Assembly (NCBI GenBank): GCA_016935715.1
Contig: JAFGQJ010000009.1
Span: 1-19,487, forward strand
DNA from: Spirochaetales bacterium
Lineage (GTDB): Bacteria; Spirochaetota; Spirochaetia; SZUA-6; DRHE01
Direction: 5' to 3'
Length of the DNA stretch: 19,487 nucleotides
Shown here: piece by piece, positions 1 to 6,762 of the stretch
How the letters are laid out: every line of letters starts with the position of its first letter
Position numbering within the stretch: position 1 is the stretch's first letter
Made by a program: the position numbers and the translations under genes
Notes under the pieces: generated by a model
The model's database searches: none
What the model saw: only the letters and a program-made list of their open reading frames with translations
Told to the model about the DNA's origin: nothing

Positions 1-16
1 AGGGGGATTTTTGCAC

Positions 17-46
17 TTGACAAGTCGGAGCGTTCCTGGCTATAGT
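17..46 (+). promoter_or_regulatory. sigma70-type promoter of the leader-cimA-leuCD operon
   Basis: TTGACA at 17-22 is separated by 18 bp from TATAGT at 41-46, giving a consensus -35 and a good -10. Transcription would start near 53, ahead of the Ile-rich leader ORF and the terminator, so the whole attenuator would be transcribed. The 1-16 stretch shows nothing else. Confidence 0.75.
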
Positions 47-91
47 GCTTTGCAATTAAACCACCGAAACGAGCCAAAAGGTTGGACTAAG

Positions 92-196
92 GTGTCAGCT
101 CCGGGTTTTGCCGCGATTCTCACGATAATCTCGATTCTCCTTGGTATCATCATCATTATTCGCGATCCCACGGGCTGGACGCCGGCTGCCGGATAG
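92..196 (+). CDS. Ile/Leu-rich leader peptide (34 aa) of the cimA attenuator
   Basis: This short ORF starts at GTG 92, with an AAAGG-type ribosome site about 10 nt upstream at 77-81, and stops at TAG 194. Codons 9-23 read ILTIISILLGIIIII: nine Ile (116, 125, 128, 134, 146, 149, 152, 155, 158) and three Leu codons within 15. The reading frame stays open upstream to position 11, but that part precedes the predicted transcription start near 53, and no other start codon lies in between. Clustered regulatory codons just before an intrinsic terminator are the hallmark of ilv/leu leader peptides. The peptide probably has no function beyond being translated. The alternative is a tiny single-span membrane protein, because the run is also hydrophobic; the terminator and the downstream Ile-pathway gene make a leader more likely. 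Confidence 0.75.
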   Translation: MSAPGFAAILTIISILLGIIIIIRDPTGWTPAAG

Positions 197-226
197 GCAG
201 TTTGGGGCAGTCAACAGGCCGTGGGG
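166..226 (+). promoter_or_regulatory. predicted antiterminator hairpin (attenuator arms 2:3)
   Basis: CCCACGG at 167-173 is perfectly complementary to CCGTGGG at 219-225, and T166 can pair with G226 as a wobble. The left arm lies six bases after the last Ile codon of the leader. The right arm is the left arm of the terminator, so the two hairpins exclude each other. A ribosome stalled early in the Ile run would leave 166-173 free to form this structure. A protecting 1:2 pairing is less clear: CAGC 96-99 with GCTG 174-177 plus imperfect neighbours. Confidence 0.6.
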
Positions 227-259
227 AACGTAACAGACCTCACGGCTTTTTTTATTTTT
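218..259 (+). terminator. intrinsic terminator of the cimA attenuator
   Basis: GCCGTGGGG at 218-226 pairs with CCTCACGGC at 238-246: nine pairs, one of them G-U, around an 11-nt loop. Seven T residues follow at 247-253, then A and five more T. It lies between the leader stop codon and the cimA start at 334, so it must be read through for the operon to be expressed. Confidence 0.85.
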
Positions 260-333
260 CAGTGCTTTTTTCAGGAACGTGCAATCGGCGATCAGTTGGA
301 AAGCCGGGACAACGAAGAACGGAGAGGACAGCC

Positions 334-1932
334 ATGGCCGAAATCAGGGAGAAGCGACGACCCCGCTCGAAACAAAGCCCGGAGTCCGTCACGGTGGAGG
401 TGATGGATACCACACTGCGGGACGGCGAGCAGATGCAGGACGGGAGCTACTCGGTCCAGGAGAAGCTCACCCTGGCTCAGCTGCTGCTGGAGGAGGTCCG
501 GGTCGATAGGATCGAGATCGCCAGCGCCCGGGTCAGCGACGGCGAGCAGAGAGCGGTGGCGGAGGTGATGAAGTGGGCCCGCCGGCACGGCCACGGCCAC
601 AAGGTCGAGGTGCTCGGCTTCGTGGATCACACCCGGTCGGTGGACTGGATCCTCGAAAGCGGAGCCACGGTGATGAACCTGCTGTGCAAGGGCTCGCTGC
701 TGCACCTGGAAAAGCAGCTGCGAAAGACGCCGCAGCAGCACGTGGCGGACATCCTGCGCACCGTGGACTATGCGGCCGCAGAGTCGATGCAATGCAACCT
801 CTACCTGGAGGACTGGTCGAACGGAATGCTCAATTCACGGCAGTACGTCTATGAGCTGCTCGATCAGCTGTCGGTAAGCCCGATTCGTCGTTACATGCTG
901 GCGGACACCATCGGCGTGCTGCACCCGGGGCAGGTCACCGAGATGGTCGCCGACCTGGTGGCCCGCTATCCGGCGCTGCGCTTCGATTTCCACGGACACA
1001 ACGACTACGGAGTGGCAACGGCCAACACCCTGGCTGCGGTGCAGGCCGGCGCCAGGGGCATCCACTGCACGGTGAACGGTCTGGGCGAGAGAGCCGGCAA
1101 CGCCTCCCTGGACGAAGTCGTGGTAGCGGTGCACGACTTTCTGGGACTTCGCACCAATGTGGACGAGAAGAAGCTGATCAACATCGCCGAAACCGTGGAG
1201 GTTTTCTCCGGCAGGCGCCAGTCGGTCACCAAGCCGATCACCGGTTTGAACGTCTTCACCCAGACCGCCGGGATCCATGCGGATGGGGACAGCAAGGCGA
1301 ATCTCTACCAGAGCCGACTGGTGCCCTCCCGCTTCAACCGACGGCGCCAGTACGCGTTGGGGAAGATGAGCGGAAAGTCGAATCTGGACTACAACCTCAA
1401 GGAGCTGGGTATCGAGCTGACCGCCGAGCAGAAGAGGCTCGTCCTCAAGAGGGTCGTGGAAATCGGGGACCGGAAGGAAACGATCACCCGGGACGACCTG
1501 CCCTACATCGTCGCCGACGTGCTGGAAACTCCCCACGAGAAGCGTTTCATCCTCCGTTCCTGCGTCGTGGTCTCCAGCATGGGCCTGAAGCCCATGGCGA
1601 CGATCAAGCTGGCCTATCGGCCGGAGGGGCGGGAGGATTACGAGGAGTACGAGGAGAGTGCCCAGGGAGACGGCGGCTATGACGCCCTGATGCGGGCGAT
1701 TCGCAAGATCACTTCCAAGCTCGGCCTGGAGTTTCCCGCCCTGGCGGATTACCAGGTCACCATCCCTTCAGGCGGGCACTCCGATGCCCTGGTCCAGTGC
1801 ACGATCACCTGGAAGAATCACACCACCTTCGTGACCAAGGGGGTCAACTCCGACCAGGTGCTGGCCGCGGCGGAGGCAACGGAAAAGATGCTCAACCTAG
1901 CTCCCCTGAGGAAGCGGGGAAAGCCAAATTGA
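334..1932 (+). CDS. cimA: (R)-citramalate synthase, Leptospira type (LeuA/CimA family)
   Basis: Predicted to condense pyruvate with acetyl-CoA to (R)-citramalate, the first step of threonine-independent isoleucine synthesis. The 532-aa protein has an N-terminal HMGL-type TIM barrel (about 20-290) with DTTLRDGEQ at 25-33 (R29, D30) and metal-binding HGH at 220-222. The linker motif HADGD...NLY is at 315-325, and a C-terminal LeuA-dimer regulatory domain (about 390-525) carries GDGGYDA at 445-451. From memory of the Leptospira interrogans enzyme, its pyruvate-pocket residues Leu81, Leu104 and Tyr144 fall, with a constant offset of 13, on L94, L117 and Y157 here. This favours citramalate synthase over 2-isopropylmalate synthase. 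An acidic stretch near 431-441 interrupts the regulatory domain. The ATG at 334 has GGAGAGGA at 321-328; the frame is open further upstream, but that part would run through the terminator. It is the first structural gene after the Ile attenuator. An annotation as leuA is the main alternative. Confidence 0.85.
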   Translation: MAEIREKRRPRSKQSPESVTVEVMDTTLRDGEQMQDGSYSVQEKLTLAQLLLEEVRVDRIEIASARVSDGEQRAVAEVMKWARRHGHGHKVEVLGFVDHTRSVDWILESGATVMNLLCKGSLLHLEKQLRKTPQQHVADILRTVDYAAAESMQCNLYLEDWSNGMLNSRQYVYELLDQLSVSPIRRYMLADTIGVLHPGQVTEMVADLVARYPALRFDFHGHNDYGVATANTLAAVQAGARGIHCTVNGLGERAGNASLDEVVVAVHDFLGLRTNVDEKKLINIAETVEVFSGRRQSVTKPITGLNVFTQTAGIHADGDSKANLYQSRLVPSRFNRRRQYALGKMSGKSNLDYNLKELGIELTAEQKRLVLKRVVEIGDRKETITRDDLPYIVADVLETPHEKRFILRSCVVVSSMGLKPMATIKLAYRPEGREDYEEYEESAQGDGGYDALMRAIRKITSKLGLEFPALADYQVTIPSGGHSDALVQCTITWKNHTTFVTKGVNSDQVLAAAEATEKMLNLAPLRKRGKPN

Positions 1933-2012
1933 TACTGGCAGGGTCTACATCAACGAGCTGGTAGACGTGATTCATGCGAAAGATCATACTGACGGCAAAG
2001 AGGACAAGTGCC

Positions 2013-3428
2013 ATGGGGAAAAACCTGTTACAAAAAGTCTGGGAGCTGCATCGGGTAAGGACCCTGCCTTCCGGACAGGACCAGTTGTTCATCGGCCTGC
2101 ATCTCATCCACGAGGTGACCAGCCCGCAGGCCTTCGCCATGCTGGCCGAGAGGGGCCTGAAGGTGCTTCACCCGGAGCGAACCTTCGCCACTGTGGACCA
2201 TATCGTGCCCACCGACGATCAGAGCCGGCCGTTCAAGGACGAGCTGGCCGAGCAGATGATTTTGGCCCTGGAGCGCAACAGCGCCGAGCACGGGATCCGC
2301 TTCTTCGGCCTGGATTCCGGTCTGCAGGGGATCGTGCACATCATCGGTCCCGAGCTGGGTCTCAGTCAGCCGGGGATGACCATCGCCTGCGGCGATTCCC
2401 ACACCTCCACTCACGGAGCTCTGGGGGCGGTGGCCGTCGGCATCGGCACCTCCCAGGTGCGGGACGTGCTGGCGACCCAGACTCTGGCAATGGACGCCCT
2501 CAAGGTGAGGAGGATCGAGGTCCGCGGGACCCTGCATCCGGGGGTGTATTCCAAGGATATCATTCTGAAGATCATCGCCGAGCTGGGCGTAAAAGGGGGA
2601 CTGGGCTATGCCTACGAGTATGGAGGAGAGGCGATCGCGACCCTGCCTATGGAGGCGAGACTGACGATCTGCAACATGAGCATCGAGGGCGGAGCCAGGG
2701 TAGGCTACATCAATCCGGATCAGGTGACGATCGACTATCTGAAGGGCCGGCGTTTCGTACCCAAGGGCGAGGAGTTCGAGAAGGCCGCGGCGTACTGGAA
2801 ACAGACCGCGTCGGATCCGGACGCCGAATACGATGACACCTTCGAGCTGGATGCCGACACGCTGGAACCGATGATCGCCTGGGGCATCAATCCGGGGCAG
2901 GCCGTAGGCGTGGATCAGAAGCTGCCCGCCCTCAGCGAGCTCAAGGCGCAGGATCGGGAAGCCGCCCAGATGGCCTACGCCCATACCGGGTTCCGGGAGC
3001 GACAGCCGATAAAGGGTCAGAAGATCGACGTGGCTTTCATCGGTTCCTGCACCAACGGGCGGATCAGCGATCTGCGCGAAGCGGCCCGGCTGGTCCAGGG
3101 GCGGAAAGCCGCTTCTCACGTGAAAGCTCTGGTCGTGCCGGGCTCTCAAGGGGTGGCGCGGCAGGCCGAGGCGGAAGGCCTGCCTGATATTTTCCGCGAA
3201 GCCGGATTCCAGTGGCGGGAAGCCGGCTGCTCGATGTGCCTCGGTATGAATCCGGACGTTCTGACCGGGGATCAGATCTGCGCCAGCTCGTCGAACCGCA
3301 ACTTCATCGGCCGCCAGGGCTCGCCGCGGGGCAGGACCCTGCTCATGAGCCCGGCCATGGCGGCTGCAGCCGCCGTTGCCGGAGAGGTGGTCGATGTGCG
3401 GCAGATCGTCCAGGGAGGTGGAGCATGA
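2013..3428 (+). CDS. leuC: 3-isopropylmalate/(R)-2-methylmalate dehydratase, large subunit
   Basis: Aconitase-family 4Fe-4S hydro-lyase subunit that isomerises 2- to 3-isopropylmalate together with LeuD. In the citramalate route the same pair converts citramalate to 3-methylmalate. The 471-aa product has the normal LeuC length. Iron-sulfur cysteines are visible: C346 in GSCTNGR and C406/C409 in CSMCLGM. GDSHTSTHGALG and RNFIGRQG are also typical. I chose ATG 2013 because MGKNLLQKVWE matches the usual LeuC N-terminus and AAAGAGGA lies at 1997-2004. An in-frame ATG at 1974 would add 13 atypical residues. The 80-nt gap after cimA contains only a 6-bp hairpin (GTCTAC 1943-1948 with GTAGAC 1961-1966) and no T-tract, so co-transcription with cimA is likely. 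Confidence 0.95.
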   Translation: MGKNLLQKVWELHRVRTLPSGQDQLFIGLHLIHEVTSPQAFAMLAERGLKVLHPERTFATVDHIVPTDDQSRPFKDELAEQMILALERNSAEHGIRFFGLDSGLQGIVHIIGPELGLSQPGMTIACGDSHTSTHGALGAVAVGIGTSQVRDVLATQTLAMDALKVRRIEVRGTLHPGVYSKDIILKIIAELGVKGGLGYAYEYGGEAIATLPMEARLTICNMSIEGGARVGYINPDQVTIDYLKGRRFVPKGEEFEKAAAYWKQTASDPDAEYDDTFELDADTLEPMIAWGINPGQAVGVDQKLPALSELKAQDREAAQMAYAHTGFRERQPIKGQKIDVAFIGSCTNGRISDLREAARLVQGRKAASHVKALVVPGSQGVARQAEAEGLPDIFREAGFQWREAGCSMCLGMNPDVLTGDQICASSSNRNFIGRQGSPRGRTLLMSPAMAAAAAVAGEVVDVRQIVQGGGA

Positions 3429-4060
3429 ATCCTGGCGCGAAGGTGATACGGGAAATTTCGGGGAGGGGAATTGCGGTTCGAGGCAACGACATCGACACGG
3501 ACCGCATCATTCCCGCCCGGTACATGAAAGAGCTGAGCTTCGAAAGCCTGGGTCAGTACAGCTTCTACGATCAGCGCTTCGATGCCTCGGGCAAGACGGT
3601 GGAACATCCGTTCAACGACCCCCGCTTCCAAGGCGCCGCTGTACTCCTTGTGAACAAGAACTTCGGCTGCGGCTCCTCCCGCGAGCACGCCCCCCAGGCC
3701 CTGATGCGGTGGGGGATACGGGCGATCGTCGGAGAGAGCTTCGCGGAGATCTTCGCCGGCAACTGCAGCGCCCTCGGTATTCCCACTCTGACCGTCGGCC
3801 AGGAGCAGATCCGGGAGCTGATGAAGCAGGTGGAAGCCGAGCCGCAGACGCTTTTACGCATCGATCTCGAATCGCGCACCCTGCAGGCCGGGAGAGTCAA
3901 GCTCGCTTTTTCTCTGGCCGACAGTCAGGCCAAGGTGCTGCTGAGCGGGACGTGGGATACCACCGCTACGCTGCTCGAAGGGATCGCGGAGATCCAGGCG
4001 ACCGCGAAGCGCCTGCCGTACATAAAGGATTTTCCCTACGACAGCGCCGCGACCCGTTGA
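3425..4060 (+). CDS. leuD: 3-isopropylmalate/(R)-2-methylmalate dehydratase, small subunit
   Basis: Swivel-domain partner of LeuC, completing the isomerase that acts in both leucine and citramalate-derived isoleucine synthesis. The 211-aa protein carries the family signature NFGCGSSREHAPQAL followed by GESFAEIFAGNCSALGIPT, and NDIDTDRIIPARYM near the N-terminus. Its ATG overlaps the leuC stop codon (ATGA at 3425-3428) and follows GGGAGG, so translational coupling with equal subunit output is expected. No leuB is present in the window; the 3-isopropylmalate/3-methylmalate dehydrogenase must be encoded elsewhere. Confidence 0.95.
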   Translation: MNPGAKVIREISGRGIAVRGNDIDTDRIIPARYMKELSFESLGQYSFYDQRFDASGKTVEHPFNDPRFQGAAVLLVNKNFGCGSSREHAPQALMRWGIRAIVGESFAEIFAGNCSALGIPTLTVGQEQIRELMKQVEAEPQTLLRIDLESRTLQAGRVKLAFSLADSQAKVLLSGTWDTTATLLEGIAEIQATAKRLPYIKDFPYDSAATR

Positions 4061-4194
4061 GCCTCGGCACGGGCTTCACCCGGTTCGAGCAGCCGATTAA
4101 AGCAGCCAAGATTATCGACAATTTCGCCGATTCTCTAGGAGACCGGTGTTTCCACCGTATACCGGAGCCGGGGATGTGCTGCCAACCGGCGGAT

Positions 4195-4224
4195 TTGCTT
4201 TCCGGGGCGGGAGTAAACTATATT
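4195..4224 (+). promoter_or_regulatory. possible promoter for the TPR-rlmN operon
   Basis: TTGCTT at 4195-4200 is spaced 18 bp from TATATT at 4219-4224. Only the -10 is close to consensus. It would start transcripts about 5 nt before the ATG at 4237, leaving little or no ribosome site even though AGGTAGG is present at 4226-4232. The rest of the 176-nt gap after leuD shows a short CGGTG/CACCG hairpin at 4144-4157 without a T-tract and nothing else recognisable. Confidence 0.3.
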
Positions 4225-4236
4225 TAGGTAGGTCAG

Positions 4237-4587
4237 ATGAGAGCCAGAGAAGAGCTGCTGAAGAAGATCCCGCAGGAGGGTTTCCTCAAAATCTCGGAGA
4301 GCCGGGCCGCCGAGATGTCGAAGGAGCAGAGGGTGGCGCTGATCCGGAAGGGAAACGACCTGTTCAATCAGAAGAAATACGATCTGGCCAAGAGGATCTT
4401 CCTGACAGCCGGCTACTCCGACGGCCTGATCCGTCTCGGGAACCTGTACATGGATCAAAACATGCCCCTGGAGGCGTTTCGAATGTACTACCTGGCGCCG
4501 GACCGAAAGAAGGTCGACGCCCTGCTGGAAAAAACGGTGGAGATAATAAAAAAGTGGCTGAAGGAAGGAGAACAAGACGTTGATTGA
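4237..4587 (+). CDS. small TPR-like helical protein
   Basis: A 116-aa, mostly helical, charged protein with no signal peptide or membrane span. Residues about 36-90 (LIRKGNDLFNQKKYDLAKRI, then an LIRLGNLYMDQNMPLEAFRM-type helix pair) resemble one and a half tetratricopeptide repeats, which normally serve as protein-binding surfaces. AGGTAGG stands at 4226-4232 before the ATG. The stop codon lies inside the start of the next gene, an 8-base overlap, and that gene is a long TPR protein, so the two probably act together. No specific function can be read from the sequence, and I do not recognise the family by name. Confidence 0.75.
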   Translation: MRAREELLKKIPQEGFLKISESRAAEMSKEQRVALIRKGNDLFNQKKYDLAKRIFLTAGYSDGLIRLGNLYMDQNMPLEAFRMYYLAPDRKKVDALLEKTVEIIKKWLKEGEQDVD

Positions 4588-5677
4588 GGAGGAGGGCATT
4601 TCTTCGCCCGATCTGGATCAGGAAACCGAGCTTTCCAAGGCGGGCTACCGGCATCTGAAGGAGGGCAGATTCCAGGAGGCTGTCGAGTCGTTCAACCGCA
4701 TCCTGGAGATCAATCCGCAGAACAACTATGCCCTGGTCGGACTGGGGGAATCGGCCCGCAAACAGGGACAGTTCGACCGGGCCGTCGAGTTTTACCGCAG
4801 CTGCCTGGAGTTCCATCCGGGCAACAGGTTCGCCCTGGTGGGCCTGGCGGACTGCTACCGTGCCAGGGGCGCGTACCAGAAGGCGATCGAGATCTGGGAG
4901 CAATACCTCGCCCAGGATGACCAGGACGTCACGGTTCTGACCCGGATCGCCGATGCCTACCGTAAGGTTAAGAACTTCGAGAAATCCAAAGGGCTTTATC
5001 TGAAAGCCCTGGAGGTGGATAAGGACAATCCGTACGCCCTCAATGGTTTGGGGCATCTGCACTTCGATTTCAAACAGTACGGCGAAGCGCTTCCCTATTG
5101 GGAGAGGATGCTCGCGAATGAACCGGACAATATCAAGGTGATGACCTCCCTCGGCAACTGCTACCGCAAGACCAAGGATTTCGACGAGGGCTTGCCGTAC
5201 TTCGAAAGAGCCCTGGCGCTCGAACCGGCGAACTTCTATGCCTTGTTCGGTATCGCCGACTGCAATCGCGGCATGAACAGGCACAGGGATTCCCTGGATG
5301 CCTGGGAAAAGATCCTGGAAACCGATCCGGACAACAAGGTGATCATCACCCGCGCGGGGGACGCCTATCGGAACCTGGGGGACCTGGAAAAGGCCGAGCA
5401 GTACTACAAGCAGGCGTTGAACATCGAGTTCGATCTGTATGCGGTCATAGGGCTGGCGCTGATCAGCAAGATAAAGGGCGATCACCTGCACGCCATCGAA
5501 TCTCTCACCGGGCTGCTCGCGCAGAATCCGAAGAACCACCGCGTGGTGACAGAGATTGCCGATTCCTACATCAAACTCGGCAACACCGAAGCAGCCCTCG
5601 AAACCCTGACCCGCTTCCTGCGCCTGGGAGGAAAGAACGCCAAAGTCTCGGAGATGGTGAAATATCTCCAGAAGTAA
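4580..5677 (+). CDS. tetratricopeptide repeat protein, about ten TPR units
   Basis: A 365-aa soluble protein built almost entirely of about ten 34-residue TPR units from roughly residue 17 to 353. Recurrent features are a G-Y at helix A, A-x-x-Y/F at helix B, and an inter-repeat P-x-N, for example EINPQNNYALVGLGE and ALEPANFYALFGIAD. No catalytic domain, signal peptide or membrane span is visible, so it is probably a scaffold or adaptor. Translation appears to start at TTG 4580: GGAAGGAG lies at 4563-4570, no ATG or GTG lies nearby in frame, and the start overlaps the upstream TPR gene by 8 bases. rlmN follows after 5 nt, making a three-gene operon. The partner is unknown. Confidence 0.9.
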   Translation: MIEEEGISSPDLDQETELSKAGYRHLKEGRFQEAVESFNRILEINPQNNYALVGLGESARKQGQFDRAVEFYRSCLEFHPGNRFALVGLADCYRARGAYQKAIEIWEQYLAQDDQDVTVLTRIADAYRKVKNFEKSKGLYLKALEVDKDNPYALNGLGHLHFDFKQYGEALPYWERMLANEPDNIKVMTSLGNCYRKTKDFDEGLPYFERALALEPANFYALFGIADCNRGMNRHRDSLDAWEKILETDPDNKVIITRAGDAYRNLGDLEKAEQYYKQALNIEFDLYAVIGLALISKIKGDHLHAIESLTGLLAQNPKNHRVVTEIADSYIKLGNTEAALETLTRFLRLGGKNAKVSEMVKYLQK

Positions 5678-5682
5678 CAGAC

Positions 5683-6753
5683 ATGAGGCCGATCTCCGCA
5701 ATGCTTCCCGAAGAGCTGGCCGGAGCGCTTCCGGGGGCGCCGGCTTACCGGGGCAGGCAGATCTTCGACTGGATCCACCGCAGACTCGTGTTCGATTTCG
5801 CTGAAATGAGCAATCTTCCCGACTCTCTGCGCCGGGATCTGGCCGAGCGCTTCATGCCGGTGAGCCTCGAGGAACAGGACCGGATCCGTGATGCCGATGG
5901 AACGGTCAAATTCAGGTTCCGTCTCGGCGACGGCAATACCGTGGAGTCGGTCGTCCTGCAGGACCGGAGGGGACGCCGGTCTGCCTGCCTGTCCACCCAG
6001 GTGGGCTGTGCCATGGGCTGCCTGTTCTGCCGCACCGGTTATCTGGGGCTGCGCCGTGATTTGAACGCTCACGAGATCGCGGACCAGTTCCTGCTGCTGC
6101 GCTCGTTCGTGCGGCGGCAGGGGCTGCGCAGTGAGGGCAATCCGCCCCGCTCCGGCGACCTGTCCGGCGTGGTGTTCATGGGCATGGGGGAACCTCTGGC
6201 CAATCTGGACAACCTCCTGCAGGCGATAGAAGTGCTCGACTGCGGCGGGTTCAGCCAGAGACGGATGACTGTCTCCACCTGCGGGCTGGTGGAGGGGATC
6301 CGCTCATTGAGCTCACGAAAGTCGATGGTCCGGTTGGCTATCTCCCTGATCAGCGCCGACAGCGAGGTGCGGAACAGGCTCATGCCGGTCAACCGGTCGA
6401 ATCCGCTTTCCGAGCTGCGCCGGGCTCTGCTGGACTACCAGGCGGCTCTTGGCAAACGGATCACCCTGGAGATCGTGCTGATGGCCGGGATAAACGACAG
6501 GCCCGAGGACGTAGAGGCCCTGGTGAGCTTCGTGCGGGGTCCGGACGCCCGGCAGCCGCTCAAGGTCCTGGTCAACCTGATCCCGTGGAATCCCCTGCCG
6601 GAGTTTCCCTACAAGCGACCCGAGGCCGGGCGGGTGGAGTGGTTCCGGCAGCGGATCGAGCAGGCGCGCATTCCCGTCACAACCCGCGTCTCCCGCGGCA
6701 GCGCCGTGTGCGGTGCCTGTGGACAGTTGGGGCAGATTACCCCTTCGGGGTAG
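5683..6753 (+). CDS. rlmN: dual-specificity RNA methyltransferase RlmN
   Basis: Radical-SAM enzyme that methylates C2 of an adenosine in 23S rRNA (A2503 in E. coli numbering) and A37 of some tRNAs. The 356-aa protein has the 4Fe-4S cluster motif CAMGCLFC at C109/C113/C116. It also has the acid/base-type cysteine C102 in ACLSTQVG, the methyl-carrier cysteine C346 in GACGQL near the C-terminus, and the glycine-rich FMGMGEPLAN. The usual SLHA segment reads ISLISA, losing a normally conserved His. The ATG lies 5 nt after the TPR gene and has only a weak ribosome site, so it probably depends on the upstream genes; ATG 5701 is an alternative start. RlmN rather than Cfr is inferred from the housekeeping setting. 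Confidence 0.93.
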   Translation: MRPISAMLPEELAGALPGAPAYRGRQIFDWIHRRLVFDFAEMSNLPDSLRRDLAERFMPVSLEEQDRIRDADGTVKFRFRLGDGNTVESVVLQDRRGRRSACLSTQVGCAMGCLFCRTGYLGLRRDLNAHEIADQFLLLRSFVRRQGLRSEGNPPRSGDLSGVVFMGMGEPLANLDNLLQAIEVLDCGGFSQRRMTVSTCGLVEGIRSLSSRKSMVRLAISLISADSEVRNRLMPVNRSNPLSELRRALLDYQAALGKRITLEIVLMAGINDRPEDVEALVSFVRGPDARQPLKVLVNLIPWNPLPEFPYKRPEAGRVEWFRQRIEQARIPVTTRVSRGSAVCGACGQLGQITPSG

Positions 6754-6762
6754 CCGAATAGA

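Noticed and set aside
11..91. Upstream extension of the leader ORF to a TTG at 11
   Set aside because: The extension contains the -35 and -10 boxes, so it would not be transcribed from the predicted start near 53.
202..333. Upstream extension of cimA to TTG 202
   Set aside because: It would translate through the terminator hairpin and T-tract. The ATG at 334 has a good ribosome site, and the extra residues do not resemble the family.
4061..4236. Possible tRNA (GGTTCGAGC at 4082-4090) or terminator after leuD
   Set aside because: No pairing stem flanks the T-loop-like motif, no cloverleaf can be formed, and the small hairpins here lack T-tracts.
4364..5701. 445-codon open frame on the - strand opposite the TPR genes
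   Set aside because: It spans two real overlapping genes in antisense, and the repeated composition merely mirrors the TPR repeats.
6738..6752. TACCCC-TTC-GGGGTA hairpin at the end of rlmN as a terminator
   Set aside because: The stem is perfect, but no T-tract follows on either strand, and it overlaps the stop codon. It may still stabilise the mRNA end.
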